From positions 43,037,648 through 43,101,647 of the forward strand of contig CM038221.1 of assembly GCA_021442155.1 (NCBI GenBank): a DNA stretch of 64,000 nt, read 5' to 3'. The DNA comes from Cymbidium sinense. Lineage: Eukaryota; Streptophyta; Magnoliopsida; Asparagales; Orchidaceae. Positions 47,330 through 59,099 of this stretch are shown piece after piece. Position numbers and translations under genes: made by a program. The notes beneath the pieces are model-generated. The model ran no database searches. It was not told the origin of the DNA and worked only from the letters and a program-made list of their open reading frames with translations. Position 1 is the first letter of the stretch. The number at the start of each line of letters is the position of its first letter.

Positions 47330-50000
47330 TTAGTTTAAGTTTCAATTTGGAGTTTGAATTTTTTTTAAAATTTACCTTTGGGTGATCTCAATTTAAATGA
47401 TTTAATAATTTATTTTTCATTTTTATTTCAATTTTATTTGGTTAAAATGATGTTTAGGTTTTCAAGAATGAAGAGTAGAATGAATTCCATTTGTAGATGG
47501 AACTCACCTTATTCTACATTCTAATTCTTAAAGAGTCTAATTAAGGTCCTTAAGTATCTTAATTAGCCCACTTGAATTTGTGTAATTCATTTGATTTAAT
47601 TTATTTGACTTGATTTAGAATTTAGAATTTGAGTTTATTTAAGTATTTGATTGATTAATTATGGATTAGATGTTTTAGTTTAATTGCATCCTGATAATTT
47701 AATATCCTTAATTTCTAATGAAGTTTAAGTTTGTTTAAATTCATGTGTTTTTGATTGGTTAATTTCAGATTAGATGTTTTTGGTTTAATAAATTTTGATA
47801 ATTCAATATCCTTAATATCTAATGAAGTTTAAGTTTGTTTAAGTTCATGCTCTTTTGATTGATTAATTTTAGATTAGATGTCTTTGGTTTAGTTAAATCT
47901 TGATAATTCATTATCCTTTTGAATTAATATTTAATTATTTTCTTTGATTATGGTTATGTGACTCAATTTTATATTTATTTGATTGTGGTTCATTTATTTG
48001 TAGTTTGATTGGATTAGATTAATTAAAATTTTATTTGATTTTAATTGAGTTTGATTCTTTGTAATTAGGATTTTATTTTTAATCACATCCATTTGTCATG
48101 TTCATCAAAGTTTGGTTTGAATTTTGATTTCATACATTGGATAGTTAATTAATTTATCTTATTTAAGTAGGTTGAATGAGATTTGATCTGATTACATATT
48201 AAATTGATGAGAGTCTTTCTTAATTTAATTTAATTTGATTTAATTTTATTTGATTAGCTTTATTAATGTATGAGTTTGCTTAGGTTCAATGTGATTATAT
48301 AATTAGTTTAATTCAGAAGTGTATTTATGTTAATTATAAAGATTTGTTTAATTTTCAATTTAATTTCATATTTGTTCAAGTTAATGATGTAATTAATTAC
48401 TTAATAATTTAGGTTTAATTTAAGTTTTGATTAGTATTTAATTACATTTATGTTTGATTAAGCTTAGGTTTGATGTGATTACTTTAATTAACTTAATTAT
48501 TTTATTTAAGAGGTCAAATTAATTATTAAATTAAATCAAGATTTGTTTAATTTTAATTTGATTTCATATTTATTTAAGTTAATGATGTAATTAATGAGTT
48601 AATGATTTAAGTTTATATTAGGATTTTATTAGCATTTAAATGCATTTTATGTTTGATTAAGCTTAAGTTTAATATGATTAATTTAATTGACTTAATTAGT
48701 TTATTTAATAGGTGCAATTAAATTAATTAGTAGATTAATTAAGTGTTTGATTTGAATTAATTTTAATGTGATTTATAAAATTAATCTGGCTTATTAAGAT
48801 GATAGATTAATTTATTAAGTTTGCATTAATTAGATATTTGATTAATTAAGTTTGATTAAGGGTAATTAAAATTTTAAATTATTAGATTAATTAAAGTTTT
48901 GTTTAATTAGAGATTAATGACTTAATGATTTAGGTTTAATTTAGGTTTTGATTAGTATTTAATTGCATCTTAATTATGTTTGATTAGGCTTAGGTTTAAT
49001 ATGATTAATTTGATTAACTTAATTAGTTTACTTGAGGGGTGTGATTATTAAATTTAATTTGGGGTTTGATTTAAGCTTAATTTTAGAGTTAACTTTAATG
49101 TAACTTATTTAAATTAATTTAATCAATTAAGGTGTTGGATTAATTTATTAAGTTTACATTAATTAGATGTTTGATTAATTAAGTTTGATTAAGAGTAATT
49201 AAAATTTTAAATTATTAGATTAATTAAGGGTTTGTTTAATTAGAGATTAATGACTTAATTTCTCATATGTGAGTGATTTGATTGAGTTAAGTATTTTACT
49301 TAAGTTTGATTTGATTAAGGGGTTATTGTTATTACCATCATTATTGTTAAGTGAACTAATTGCTTATTTCATTTCAATTAAGTTTGATTATTTATGATTA
49401 GAGTTTTATTTGATTTGACTCATTTATTATGTTTGTTTGATTTCATTAACATGTTCGATTTAGTTATTAGGTTGAAATATTTAATGGTTAATTAATTATC
49501 TTATTCCAAATGGATGTGATTTAATCATATATTAATTATATTTACTTTAATTTTATTTGGTTTAATTCGATTAGTATCAAATGATTAAAGTTTCCTAAAT
49601 TTGTTGTGTTTTTAGTTTGATTTAAGATTTAATCATTTAATCAGGTTTTATTAACTTAAATAGGTTTAATCATATTTAATTTAATTTTCTCTAAGAATGA
49701 TATTTCTCTGATTTGAGATTTGATTAATGATTGCTTAAGTACTATTTCATTTCTGATTTTTTATTTAATATTTAAATTATTTTTAGATTATATTTTAATT
49801 AACTCTTTAATTGATTAAACTCTAATCTTAAGTATTTATTTGGGATTCATTAAGATTCAGAAGATCACATTATTTTCTTAAGAGTTCTATATGTAAATTG
49901 AAGTGATTTAAGCCATTTTGAAGATTTTTGTAAATTTCTGAATTTTTATTTGATTTATTTTATTAAATAGATAATCTGAACTTTTAAATTTAATTTCTCC
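47330..50000. repeat. AT-rich low-complexity tract in the B 5' LTR
   Basis: Counterpart of 25190-27900, about 2.7 kb of ttaatt/tgattt variations. No open frames of note. Confidence 0.7.
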
Positions 50001-50459
50001 TAATCCAAAAGTATTTTTTACTTGAAATTTTTATGGTATGTATGTTTTAACTTTAGTTTCAATCTCGAAAAATTTCAACTTACTATGACTTTTATTTTTG
50101 GTTTAATTAATGAAATTTTATTTTTCCTACAACTTAAATTAAGCTCAAAATACTCATTAAACTTTAGAGATTTTGGGTTTGTTGGATTCCCCTCGGAAAG
50201 ACAAATCCAACAAGCTCTTGTTTATAATTTTTAGTTAAGTATTTTATTTTTTTATGAATTTTTAAAGTTTCAGGTGATTTAAATAATAATTATTATTTAT
50301 TTTATAAGATGAAAATGACCCGGCTTGCCATTAATCCATCACGGATCGGATGGTCTAGATGCGATGCATATAGAGGCAAGGATCGCATGGGGGGGGGGGG
50401 AGAATTAAATGAGGTTGGGTGGAATCCTACATGGGGGAGGATCCATGAAGGATTTAAAT

Positions 50460-51240
50460 GGGTTGGGTTAGTTTTGGGCTGATCCCAAATAGGTTTGGGT
50501 CAGGTTTGATCAGCCCCCAATGGATTTTGGCTTGGCTTCAAGGGATTTGGCCCAATTTGGGTCATATGGGTCATTTTGGGTCAACTTGACTCATTTGACC
50601 AAAATTGGCCAAATTAGCTTAGGTTATTGGTTGATCCATGTTCAATTGGCTAATTGAAGATGTTTGTGGTCTTTGGTTTGAATTAATTTATATTTAATTT
50701 GGATTTAGGCTAAATTAACCCTTTAGGCCAATTTAGGCTAGGTTTTTGGCTTGATTGATTAAATTGGGTTTAATTATGGCTTTGGTCAAGTTCAATAATC
50801 AATTTGAGATGAATTTGAGCCATTGGTTGCAATCAATTTGGGTTAGATCATGATTTGACCTGATTTGGTCCTTGAGGCCAATTTGGGTCAATTTGGATCA
50901 AATGGCCAATTGGGCTCAGTTTGGCCCAATTGATTGCAATTGATCAGCCTAAGGTGATCAACAATCATGGTAGAAGATTTTGGTGAGCTTGGTTCAATCC
51001 AATTTGGGTTGGATTAGAAGTTGGCTCAAATGGGCCCTTTAGGTCACTTTGGGTCAAGTGGACCTAAGAGGGTCAATTGGTTTGGTTTTGGTTTGATTCA
51101 AGTTTGGTTGAACTTATATATGAGCGTTAGATTGTAATATAAATTCAACGACAATCAATTTAGAGTCCAAGGAATTTTGGCTCATTGGAAATTTTCATGT
51201 CAAAAGGGCTAGGTTATGTTTGACTTGGGTTGGTTTCAAT
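50460..51240 (-). promoter_or_regulatory. TTGACC-rich field in the B 5' LTR
   Basis: Dense GGTCAA/TTGACC hexamers (for example several within 50560-50600 and 51040-51075). This is the copy placed to drive B, upstream in the sense direction. Candidate W-box cluster. Confidence 0.45.
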
Positions 51241-51914
51241 TTGATTTGATGATTGTAAGTTTCATTTATATTTGGGTAGATAATTGAATGAATGATTAAT
51301 TCAAGAGAAAATTCATTGGTTTTGACTTTGTCTGGATATAATTTGGCTATGTCCAAAGAATTAGCTTAAAGGGTTTAGATTGAGTTTGGATTTGATTTTT
51401 GATATAGTTTTGGTCATTTGAATTTAGATTTCATTTATATTTGTGAATATAAATGAAGGAATAATTGATTTATAAAGAGATCAGTTGAGTTTGATTTGAT
51501 TTAAGGGGAGTTTTGGCTAAGCTTATGAATGTGGTTCATATGGCTTAGGAAGTTCATATAGCTTAGGAAGGGGTTTTAGGATTTGAATTTGATTTTGGGT
51601 TTCAATCATTTAGAGTCAAATTTTGAAATTAAATTTAGAATTTGAATTTGAATTTGAGATTTGTGTTGAGAATTGAGTCTGGATTTGATTTGAGAAAGTG
51701 TATTTAGATTGGGTTTAGGCTATGTTATAGGTAATTTCCTTAAACCCTAGGGCATAGCCTAATTTTATGATTAACACTTCTAAGTCTCTAGGTTTAGGTT
51801 AGGTGTTCATCTAATCACTAGAAGTGTCTTATGACTAAGGAGTTCTTAGTGTCTAGAAGAGTCCAAATTCTAAGAAGAGGAGGTTAAGATCTCACTCCAA
51901 AAGTGAGGTCAACA

Positions 51915-51919
51915 GTAAT
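51915..51919. repeat. Target-site duplication GTAAT, right copy (element B)
   Basis: Follows GGTCAACA of the 5' LTR. Partner of 23118-23122. Confidence 0.88.
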
Positions 51920-52939
51920 ACAATCCTCTAAGGCATGGCTAACCATACGGTGGTAGGGGTAATAGTTAGGATCATCACTTTTGCCCACATCCTCTAGCCT
52001 TTTGGGCTCATGTAACTTAAAAGTCAAGTTTCTTTAAGAGATTCTTAAAAAATTTTCTAACTACTTCCCTCTTAAATGAATATGGCTTATTCAATCTATC
52101 GGTAAGGGTAGGTGGGTAATAGCTACATTGCAGGGGGTAGGAATACCGCTATTGGGTAGGCTGCTGATGTGCAAAAAATGGCTATTGTGGTGGCTCCAAT
52201 GGCTGATATGATGGTCGAGGTGGTGGAAGAGAGGTGGCAAAGGAGGCTGCTGAGCTCAGGGTCTCTCATACTGGACTCTGACTGGCTACTTCCCTTTATC
52301 CACTAACATAATTGTCCCTATCTTTTCTCGAACACCTTCTGCGGCTTGGAATGAGATGATTGGCTGAGAAAGGGCAACTATTTGGCCTCTTCTTGTAGGC
52401 TAGACACCTTATTAATTAGTTTCTCAAATATACGGATGGTAAAACCCTTAAGCATGAAGGCTACCGGGCCATGAATATTCTTGAGAAGAATCTCAATGGC
52501 ATCGTTGAAATGCAACTCAGATTTCATGCTTTTGCCCGAGAATACGATCAGCAAGGGACTCATTGGGCATTTGTGCGACTACAATAAGATCTCCTATAAT
52601 TACTCTTTGATGAGCTCCAGCAAACCTCTTGATGAAGAGGTGCTTTAACTCAGCAAAAGTCCCTATCGAATTGTTAGGCAGTTCAGCATACCAATCAAAT
52701 GCAACCCTTGTTAGGCTACTGACAAAAAGTCTAAACAACAATGCATCACTACCACCAGCATTGCAGCAATCGGCTCTAAAATGTGTAATATGTTGATGCA
52801 GGTTCTCACTGCCATCAAATATTTTGAAGGAGGGTGGTACAAAACCCTTAGGGTATTGAACTGCATCAAATTTCTCTGAGTATGGTCTACCCTTTGGAAT
52901 AGATGAGCTCCCCCAGGCTTGAGCCATTGCTTCCTTCAC
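51920..52939 (-). pseudogene. Gag capsid domain of element C
   Basis: Frame 52517-52939 (140 codons) begins MKEAMAQAWGSSSIPKGRPY and contains the retrotransposon gag signature: FKIFDGSENLHQHITHF, then LFVSSLTRVAFDWYAELPNN and TFAELKHLFIKRF. A frameshift near 52540 moves the continuation to 52378-52563 (SGKSMKSELHFNDAIEILL). Downstream (51920-52370) the frame is lost, including a Pro/Gly/Gln-like low-complexity part. The domain forms the virus-like particle. It is upstream of the insertion of B and continuous with the linker at 22233-23122. Confidence 0.8.
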
Positions 52940-54799
52940 CTGCTACTCTACCATGTGCTTGATATCCTTTTCATGCATGGAGGTTCCATCTATAACCTTC
53001 CTTTGCAAACTACTAGTGTCATCCTCTACGGGAATGCACTTAGGATGCTCTAGGCTATGTACCAACTCTGGACGGTCGGCTATCATGGGACAAGGTTATA
53101 AAATTGGGCCTGAGGTCTGCAATGCTGCAACTACTGCCATCAACTCCTCAATCTTCTTCTCCATCCTGTCAATATGATCATCTCTTTGTCTGAGCTGGTG
53201 GAGGAAATGCTAAGTCAAGTGAGAAGTGTCGCCTTCCTTGAGCATGACACCTTCTTGGCTAGTATACTCCCGCTGTAAGGATCCCCGAGTGTCAACCATG
53301 TGGACCTCGGATGTATCATCCAACATGTCATCCTCTTCATGATCAAAACTAACTCTATTCTTACCCTGACCAGAGCAGTCATTCCTGAAAATCTATCTTT
53401 TCTCGATAAAGTAATATGTTAATATATCATCCAATGATCGATCTATTGCGCCAGACTAGATTGGGACAAATACCCATGGACTACTAGCTGTAGGACTGTG
53501 CTCCTCTTCCTGAATGCAATAGACACTGCCTACTATCAATACTTCCTCACTGGGAGGATCAACTATCATGGGGAATGTGTTCATGTCCACACCCCTCTTT
53601 GTCTCTATATACTATGATAGTGGTGATGCGATGATGATGCTCTTCAGTCGCCACTCTTGCCTAACCACAGCTGAGGTAGTTGAGCAGGGGAGCTCGATCT
53701 CACCTTAATAGGTGGAATGGATGGAGCGGGATCCCTCACCAAAGGGGAGGATCTCTCTGACGGGCTTCTAAATCGGGTGGAATGGTGGATGAGCTAATGG
53801 TGGAATAATGAGTGATGTGATGGAAATAATGTCTCCCTCTTAGGGAATCGCCTATGGCGGTAAGAACAATGGTATCAGTGGGAGGGTGAAAGGCATGAGA
53901 GCAAGGCACGCATACCTTCATTGTTCTCTCCTATTTGCCTACGCTTATCACCGTCCTCTGTATCTATTTTGCAGGTATCCGACCCCTAACACTCCTAGTG
54001 GATCCAAGACTCAATTCCAAACAATGCACCGTACTCATATGGCTCACTTCCTATCTCGCGGAATAATTGGTCATAATTTGGCATAAGGCCTCCTCTTCTT
54101 TCTTGTTGGTACCTCATAATAAGCTGGTGCTAGAGATGATGCCATAATCCTCCTATAATTCTCTTCTCCATCTGAGCCTAAGAGGGGATGGAACTTATTG
54201 CTGGTCAGAAGTGGAGAGACCTCTCAGGGAGAACCCTCCTCTATAATATGGGATACTTCCTCTATCTCTGCAATTGCTCGCTTATGATGTAGCTTAACCT
54301 TCTAGCTCTTTTTGTGGCACTGAGTGTGGGTAAGTTGAGCGGGGCGGGAGCTGGAACCTACCTTGATGGTAGGGGAGACTATCTGGGAGACTAACATAGC
54401 TTTCCCATTTGAGGGGACCAATGAAGAGGTGGCATCCCTCGTCGATGCAACAAAATGAACAATCGATGGAACAAGCAGGGGAACCACTAATACTACTGAT
54501 GCTACCACTGAAGCTGATCATGCTGAAGCTATTGACCTAGCTCTGGGGACCTCTAGTGTCTTCCTCTTTAGTGGATGAAACTCAAAGTCAGAAGGCATGT
54601 CAAATCGAACAAGTGGCGTCTGTCCCGCCACCTCCTCCCTACTGACTATCGTGAGGGCTATCCCCTCAAAGGTAATTCGTACAGCCTCAAACTCGCAATT
54701 GAATTGAATCAAACCCACAATGAGTGAAGTGAGCTCGGCTTGATCCAGTGCCAAGTGAAGACTAGTCGGGAAGGAGAACACAAGCTTGCTAGGAGCCAT
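52940..54799 (-). pseudogene. Pre-gag / N-terminal gag region of element C
   Basis: Near 53100-53215 the minus strand encodes a charged helix with RDDHIDRMEKKIEELMAVVA, a likely coiled coil, just before the capsid domain. Around 53270-53470 is a diverged copy of the NDCSG / VHMVDTRGS segment of B. Frame 54518-54874 includes a good start at 54797-54799 (MAPSKLVFSFPTSLHLALDQ) and continues for about 90 codons (RITFEGIALTIVSREEVAG). Codons upstream of that Met in the same frame lie in the leader. The start context is conserved in B near 42672. Function unknown; may be one long gag or a separate upstream ORF. Confidence 0.5.
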
Positions 54800-56620
54800 G
54801 TGTGCTAAAACTGAATTGAACAAGAATTGACTGAGCTGAAACTCTACATTTTGTTGAAAATATAACTGAATCAATCCCTCTTGCTTTGGTGTTCACCTTC
54901 AGAAATAAATCCTAGACTTGATTTGGAAATTTGAACCCACACTCAACAAATTTAGTTATGTTAAGTGGGGCTCATTGAAGAGATTTTGATAATGTGAGGA
55001 TAGTCTTTGCCATATAATTTTAATTTGGAACCCATACTCAACCAATTTAAGTAGGTTGGGTGGGATTCAGATATTTGGAGATGTTTGTGTTATTATCTTG
55101 TTTGAAAATTTTTTATTTTGAAAAACTTTACTTAGCAAATTTAGATATGCTAAGAAAATATTGTGATTATTTATTTTAGAAATTTTGTTAAAAATCTTTG
55201 CTTGTGGTGATTGATTATGTGTTCATTTGATTTGAGAATGAGGCTCTCCACTTAACAAATTGGTATGTTAAGTGGGAACCAAATGAAATATGATTTGAAG
55301 ATATGATCCTCACTTAACAAATTTGGTATGTTAAGTGGAACCAAGTGTAATGTGATTTGAACATATGATCCTCACTTAACAAATTTGGTATGTTAAGTGG
55401 AACCAAGTGTAATGTGATTTGAACATATGATCCTCACTTAACAAATTTGGTATGTTAAGTGGAATCAAATGTAATGTGATTTGAACATATGATCCTCACT
55501 TGACAAATTTGGTGTGTTAAGTGGAACCAAATGTAATGTGATTTGAGAATGGGATTCTCACTTAACAAATTTGGTATATTAAGTGGAAACCAAATGTAAT
55601 GTGATTTGAACATATGATCCTCACTTAAAAAATTTAGTATGTTAAGTGGAACCAAATATAATGTGATTAGATTCTCACTTAACAAATTTGGTATGTTAAG
55701 TGAGAATCAAATATGGCATGATTATGTGATTCTCACTTAACAAATTTAGTATGTTAAGTGGAACCAAATGTATGTTTTAAACATAAGACTCTCACTTAAC
55801 AAATTGGGTATGTTTAAGTGTAAGCCAAATTTGTATTTTGAAAATGGGACCCTCACTTGACAAATTGGATATGTTAAGTGAAAGCTAAATGTATGTTTTG
55901 AAAATGAGATTCTCACTTAACAAATTTGGTATATTAAGTGGGAATCAAATATAACATGATTTAAAAATGAGATTCTCACTTAACAAATTTGGTATGTTAA
56001 GTGAGAATCAAAATGTGATATGATTTGAAAATGAGATTCTCACTTAACAAATTTGGTATGTTAAGTGGGAATCAAACATGGTATGGTTTGCTTTTTGAAA
56101 AGAGGGAAGCTTCAATTCTAACATATATGGAACATGTTAAGTGAATTTTCAAGGCTATGATTTTATTTGAAAATAGACTCCTCATTCAACAATTTTGAGT
56201 ATGTTGAATAAATACGGTCATTTTCAAAAATAGGTTATTGAAAAGATGAAAACTCCAACTTTAGCATATATGAAATATGTTAAGTGGAGTTCCAATTTTA
56301 TGCTATAATTTTGCTTTAAAATAGACTCCTCATTCAACAATTTTGAGTACGTTGAATGAATATGGTCATTTTCAAGAATGTGCTTTTGGAAAGATAGAAA
56401 CTCGAGCTTTAGCATATGTGAAATATGTTAAGTGGAGTTTCAATTTTATGCTATGATTTTATTTGAAAAAAGACTCCTCATTCAACATTTCTGAGTATGT
56501 TGAATGAATATGGACATTTTCAAGACTGTGCTTTTGAAAAGATAATTTTGATATTGGTTTTGAAAAGAACCTCCATGTAACGATCATAGGGATTGTTAGG
56601 TGGGGTCTGGTTATGTGAGT
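54800..56620 (-). repeat. Leader hairpin array of element C
   Basis: About 24 units from about 54930, same architecture as 42740-44880: CACTTAACA, AAATTTGGTA-type loop, TGTTAAGTG. The spacers differ from B ('gaacatatgatcct', 'aatgtaatgtgatttga'). Diverged units keep pairing: CTTAGCA/TGCTAAG (55131-55137/55148-55154) and CATTCAACA/TGTTGAATG (56479-56487/56498-56506). Array length and unit number are similar to B although the central spacers differ, suggesting independent homogenisation of each array. The first 130 or so bases hold no repeat. Confidence 0.82.
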
Positions 56621-56966
56621 TTTAAAAAAGGTGTTTTTAGAAAGTGGCACTTTGCAAAAGAACTCATTTTCTTAATTATTAAGATGAACATTGCCTCACT
56701 AAGCTAGTGGTATTGAGATTCTAAATTTTAGTCATATCCTTTTATTAGTTAGTTTTACTTTTCACCTATTGGGGGACCCAATAGAGATTTTAAGACCTAC
56801 ACTGAGTGAGGTCCTAAAACCTAAAGGATGTTAGCTAGCTTTACTTAAGAATGAAATAAGCTAAGTGCTAATGGAAAGAAAGCTTGTCTTGAGTTTATAT
56901 AAGATATAAGTCCACTATCGATATTTAGAGATAATAATTGTGTACTAAAGATGGAGAGAGGAATCC
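56621..56966 (-). other. PBS-proximal leader of element C
   Basis: Counterpart of 44881-45290. The hairpin CTATTGGG / CCCAATAG (56766-56773 and 56777-56784) is perfect over 8 bp here. No coding. Confidence 0.55.
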
Positions 56967-56984
56967 TCCCTAGTGGGGTCGCTA
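56967..56984 (-). promoter_or_regulatory. Primer-binding site of element C (decayed)
   Basis: Minus strand TAGCGACCCCACTAGGGA. Aligned to the tRNA-Arg type PBS of B it has several changes, including loss of the first TGG, as expected for an old copy. Confidence 0.7.
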
Positions 56985-59099
56985 GAAAAATCTGTGGTGT
57001 TTATTTTTGGTTTATGGGACACCACACAGATCTTAGGGGGTACTTATTTAAGTGATCGGGTATGATATTAAGAAATGATGTACTATCTTGAAACATAGAA
57101 ATCACTATTTATAATACACCTAATCACCTAATAAGGACTCTTAATGCATGATGGGTCTTCGAATGTACCAGAGATCTTTCCCCTACTTTACATAAAAAAA
57201 TAAAGTAGGGTTTATTTTAAGCTCGATTTATTAAGTTTCCTATGGAGGCAATTCCCTATAGTTAATTACATCCTAAGGAATGAAATCCCTTAGTAATACT
57301 CTCAATTAAAGTAGGAATTAAATTCTCCAAAGATTTCAAAGCTAAGACTATCAAATGATTGATTATTTTAGAAAATCAAAAGGGATAGATCAAGGACAAG
57401 GCTTATTATTGGAATCCAAAGAGAGAAAGTAAAAATACTCATGACACTAGGAAGCCTAGTGAGCATTCCAATCTATCCTATAATTGGGCTTTATTTATTT
57501 GAAATTAAAGAGATTTATTTATTTGAGTTGAAATTTTATTAGATTACTAGGGCTTATAATCCATCAACACAAGATTATAAAAATTCCTAAGAGGTGAGGA
57601 TTTATGCTTGTAGCCCTAAGGAGAAATAGCAATCTCAGATCCTAAATCTATGGAGCTTTTACTAGGGCCAAAGCATAACCTTAATCTAAGGTGAAAGTGG
57701 GTATATAGTTTACCTCCACAAGAGAGAGTAAACCATCCGACTGTTGGGCTTATTACCGCCTGGAGTGTCAGCCAGCTAACTCCTCCTACACTTTAAATCC
57801 ATGTAGGTAAGTCATATACTTTTGCAAGATGACTAGGCTGTTATTCATTTAAAAAAGAAGCAAAAGTCCTTAAACTCACTCCTTAAGAAACTAGAGCATG
57901 AGTGGTATGAGTAATGTTCTAAACGAATACAATTTTTATCAAATTTTATTTAATTTTGGACTCTTTATTTTGACAAAATCTTTGGGATTTTATATGCCTA
58001 AATGTATGATGAAGTTGATTGTGGGCTAAATTAAAAGGAGAAAGAGGTGTTTTCCATCATAGTCTCTCAAAGGTCAAGCCATTTCTCTACCTAATAAAGA
58101 TGGAAATCCCCTATTTTCAAGAGCGAAATAATATGATATGCATGTTGTGAAATATTCAACCATTCAGCTAAGGGGTTGTTAAATATTTTATTATCTTGAT
58201 TTAATGCCTAGGGTTTTATATGACGTTATTAGTTATTTTAAAAGTTTAGTTATGAGTTGTTAGTTTGGATAGAAAAATTATATTTTATCCTAGGAACCTA
58301 ATCACATCCAGGCTGCACATTAAATCATCAATCATATAAGAAACTAAAGACATGCAATTTCTAATGCGCAAGGTAAACAAATCATTGAACAATTTTATAG
58401 CTACCGTAAAATAATAAAAGGCTGGTGCGGTAGGTTATCGTCATACAACCCAAAAAGAAAAATGGGTAGCCAAGCTCTACCCTCATACAATCAGAATTAC
58501 AAAAGAATAATTACAATTACATAAATGAACAAATGTTATAGGGGTCTTCATTCTTCATACTCCTCCATTTCTTCATTTGAACTTGCTTTGGATGTGCTTA
58601 CTTCAAAGGCATCACAGGGCCTCCCAAGATAAAGCCTTCTAGCCTCCGCTCATCCTAATCTCCCATATCACTAATCCTAATTCCTAATGTAAATTTACAT
58701 TAAAAGAAGGAAAGTAAATCTAGCTACACCTGTAAAATAAATATTAGCTAAACACACTATGCAACCCAAGCAATTATATGAATAATTTGGACTTAGCACC
58801 CCACACATGGGTAACCAAGCCCACCTGTTCTAACGTGGGTTAAGCTTAGGGGCTAAGCAACCTACACAACAAAAATATTTATATTTTTATTACAACAGCC
58901 CCTTTAGCACAATCCCCTGCAGAAAAGATGATTAGGCTAATAACGGCCTAGCATCTAGTCTACGAAACATACACCCTAATATCCAGTCTAAAATATTACA
59001 TCACAAAATAAAATATAACATCATACATACAATCAATGCATCGACCTAGCCTAATTTTAGGGTCGGTGACCTAGTATTCTAATGTGTGAAAAGAAGGCT

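Larger units (their letters stand above)
23123..51914 (-). mobile_element. Element B: complete 28.8 kb Tat/Ogre-like LTR retrotransposon
   Basis: B is a structurally complete element of 28,792 bp, bounded by GTAAT duplications. From right to left it has a 5' LTR of 6598 bp, PBS, leader, gag, protease, RT, two RNase H domains, integrase, 3' UTR and a 3' LTR of 7171 bp. The LTR ends are TGTTGACCTCA and CATCACA/CACCACA. The 5' LTR is shorter chiefly because of a deletion of more than 0.5 kb around 50400. The first 160 or so aligned bases of the two LTRs at the PBS-side end differ by nine transitions and no transversions, plus indels, so the insertion is not recent. Its coding frames are more eroded by small deletions than those of C. 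The element is not capable of coding for its own movement. Confidence 0.9.
45317..51914 (-). repeat. 5' LTR of element B
   Basis: This LTR is 6598 bp, from TGTGATG at 45317 to GGTCAACA at 51914. It has the same layout as the 3' LTR: conserved block to about 46250, marker 'cactagaagtggtgac' near 47255, AT-rich tract 47330-50000, remnant of the GATC island 50320-50388, GGTCAA field 50460-51240, start region to 51914. Compared with the 3' LTR it has lost more than 0.5 kb between the island and the 'gaattaaatgagg' stretch, with a run of 12 G at the join (50389-50400). It should carry the promoter of the element. Confidence 0.88.

Noticed and set aside
53886..54086. Plus-strand 66-codon frame
   Set aside because: Antisense to the degraded pre-gag region, no domain, not present in B.
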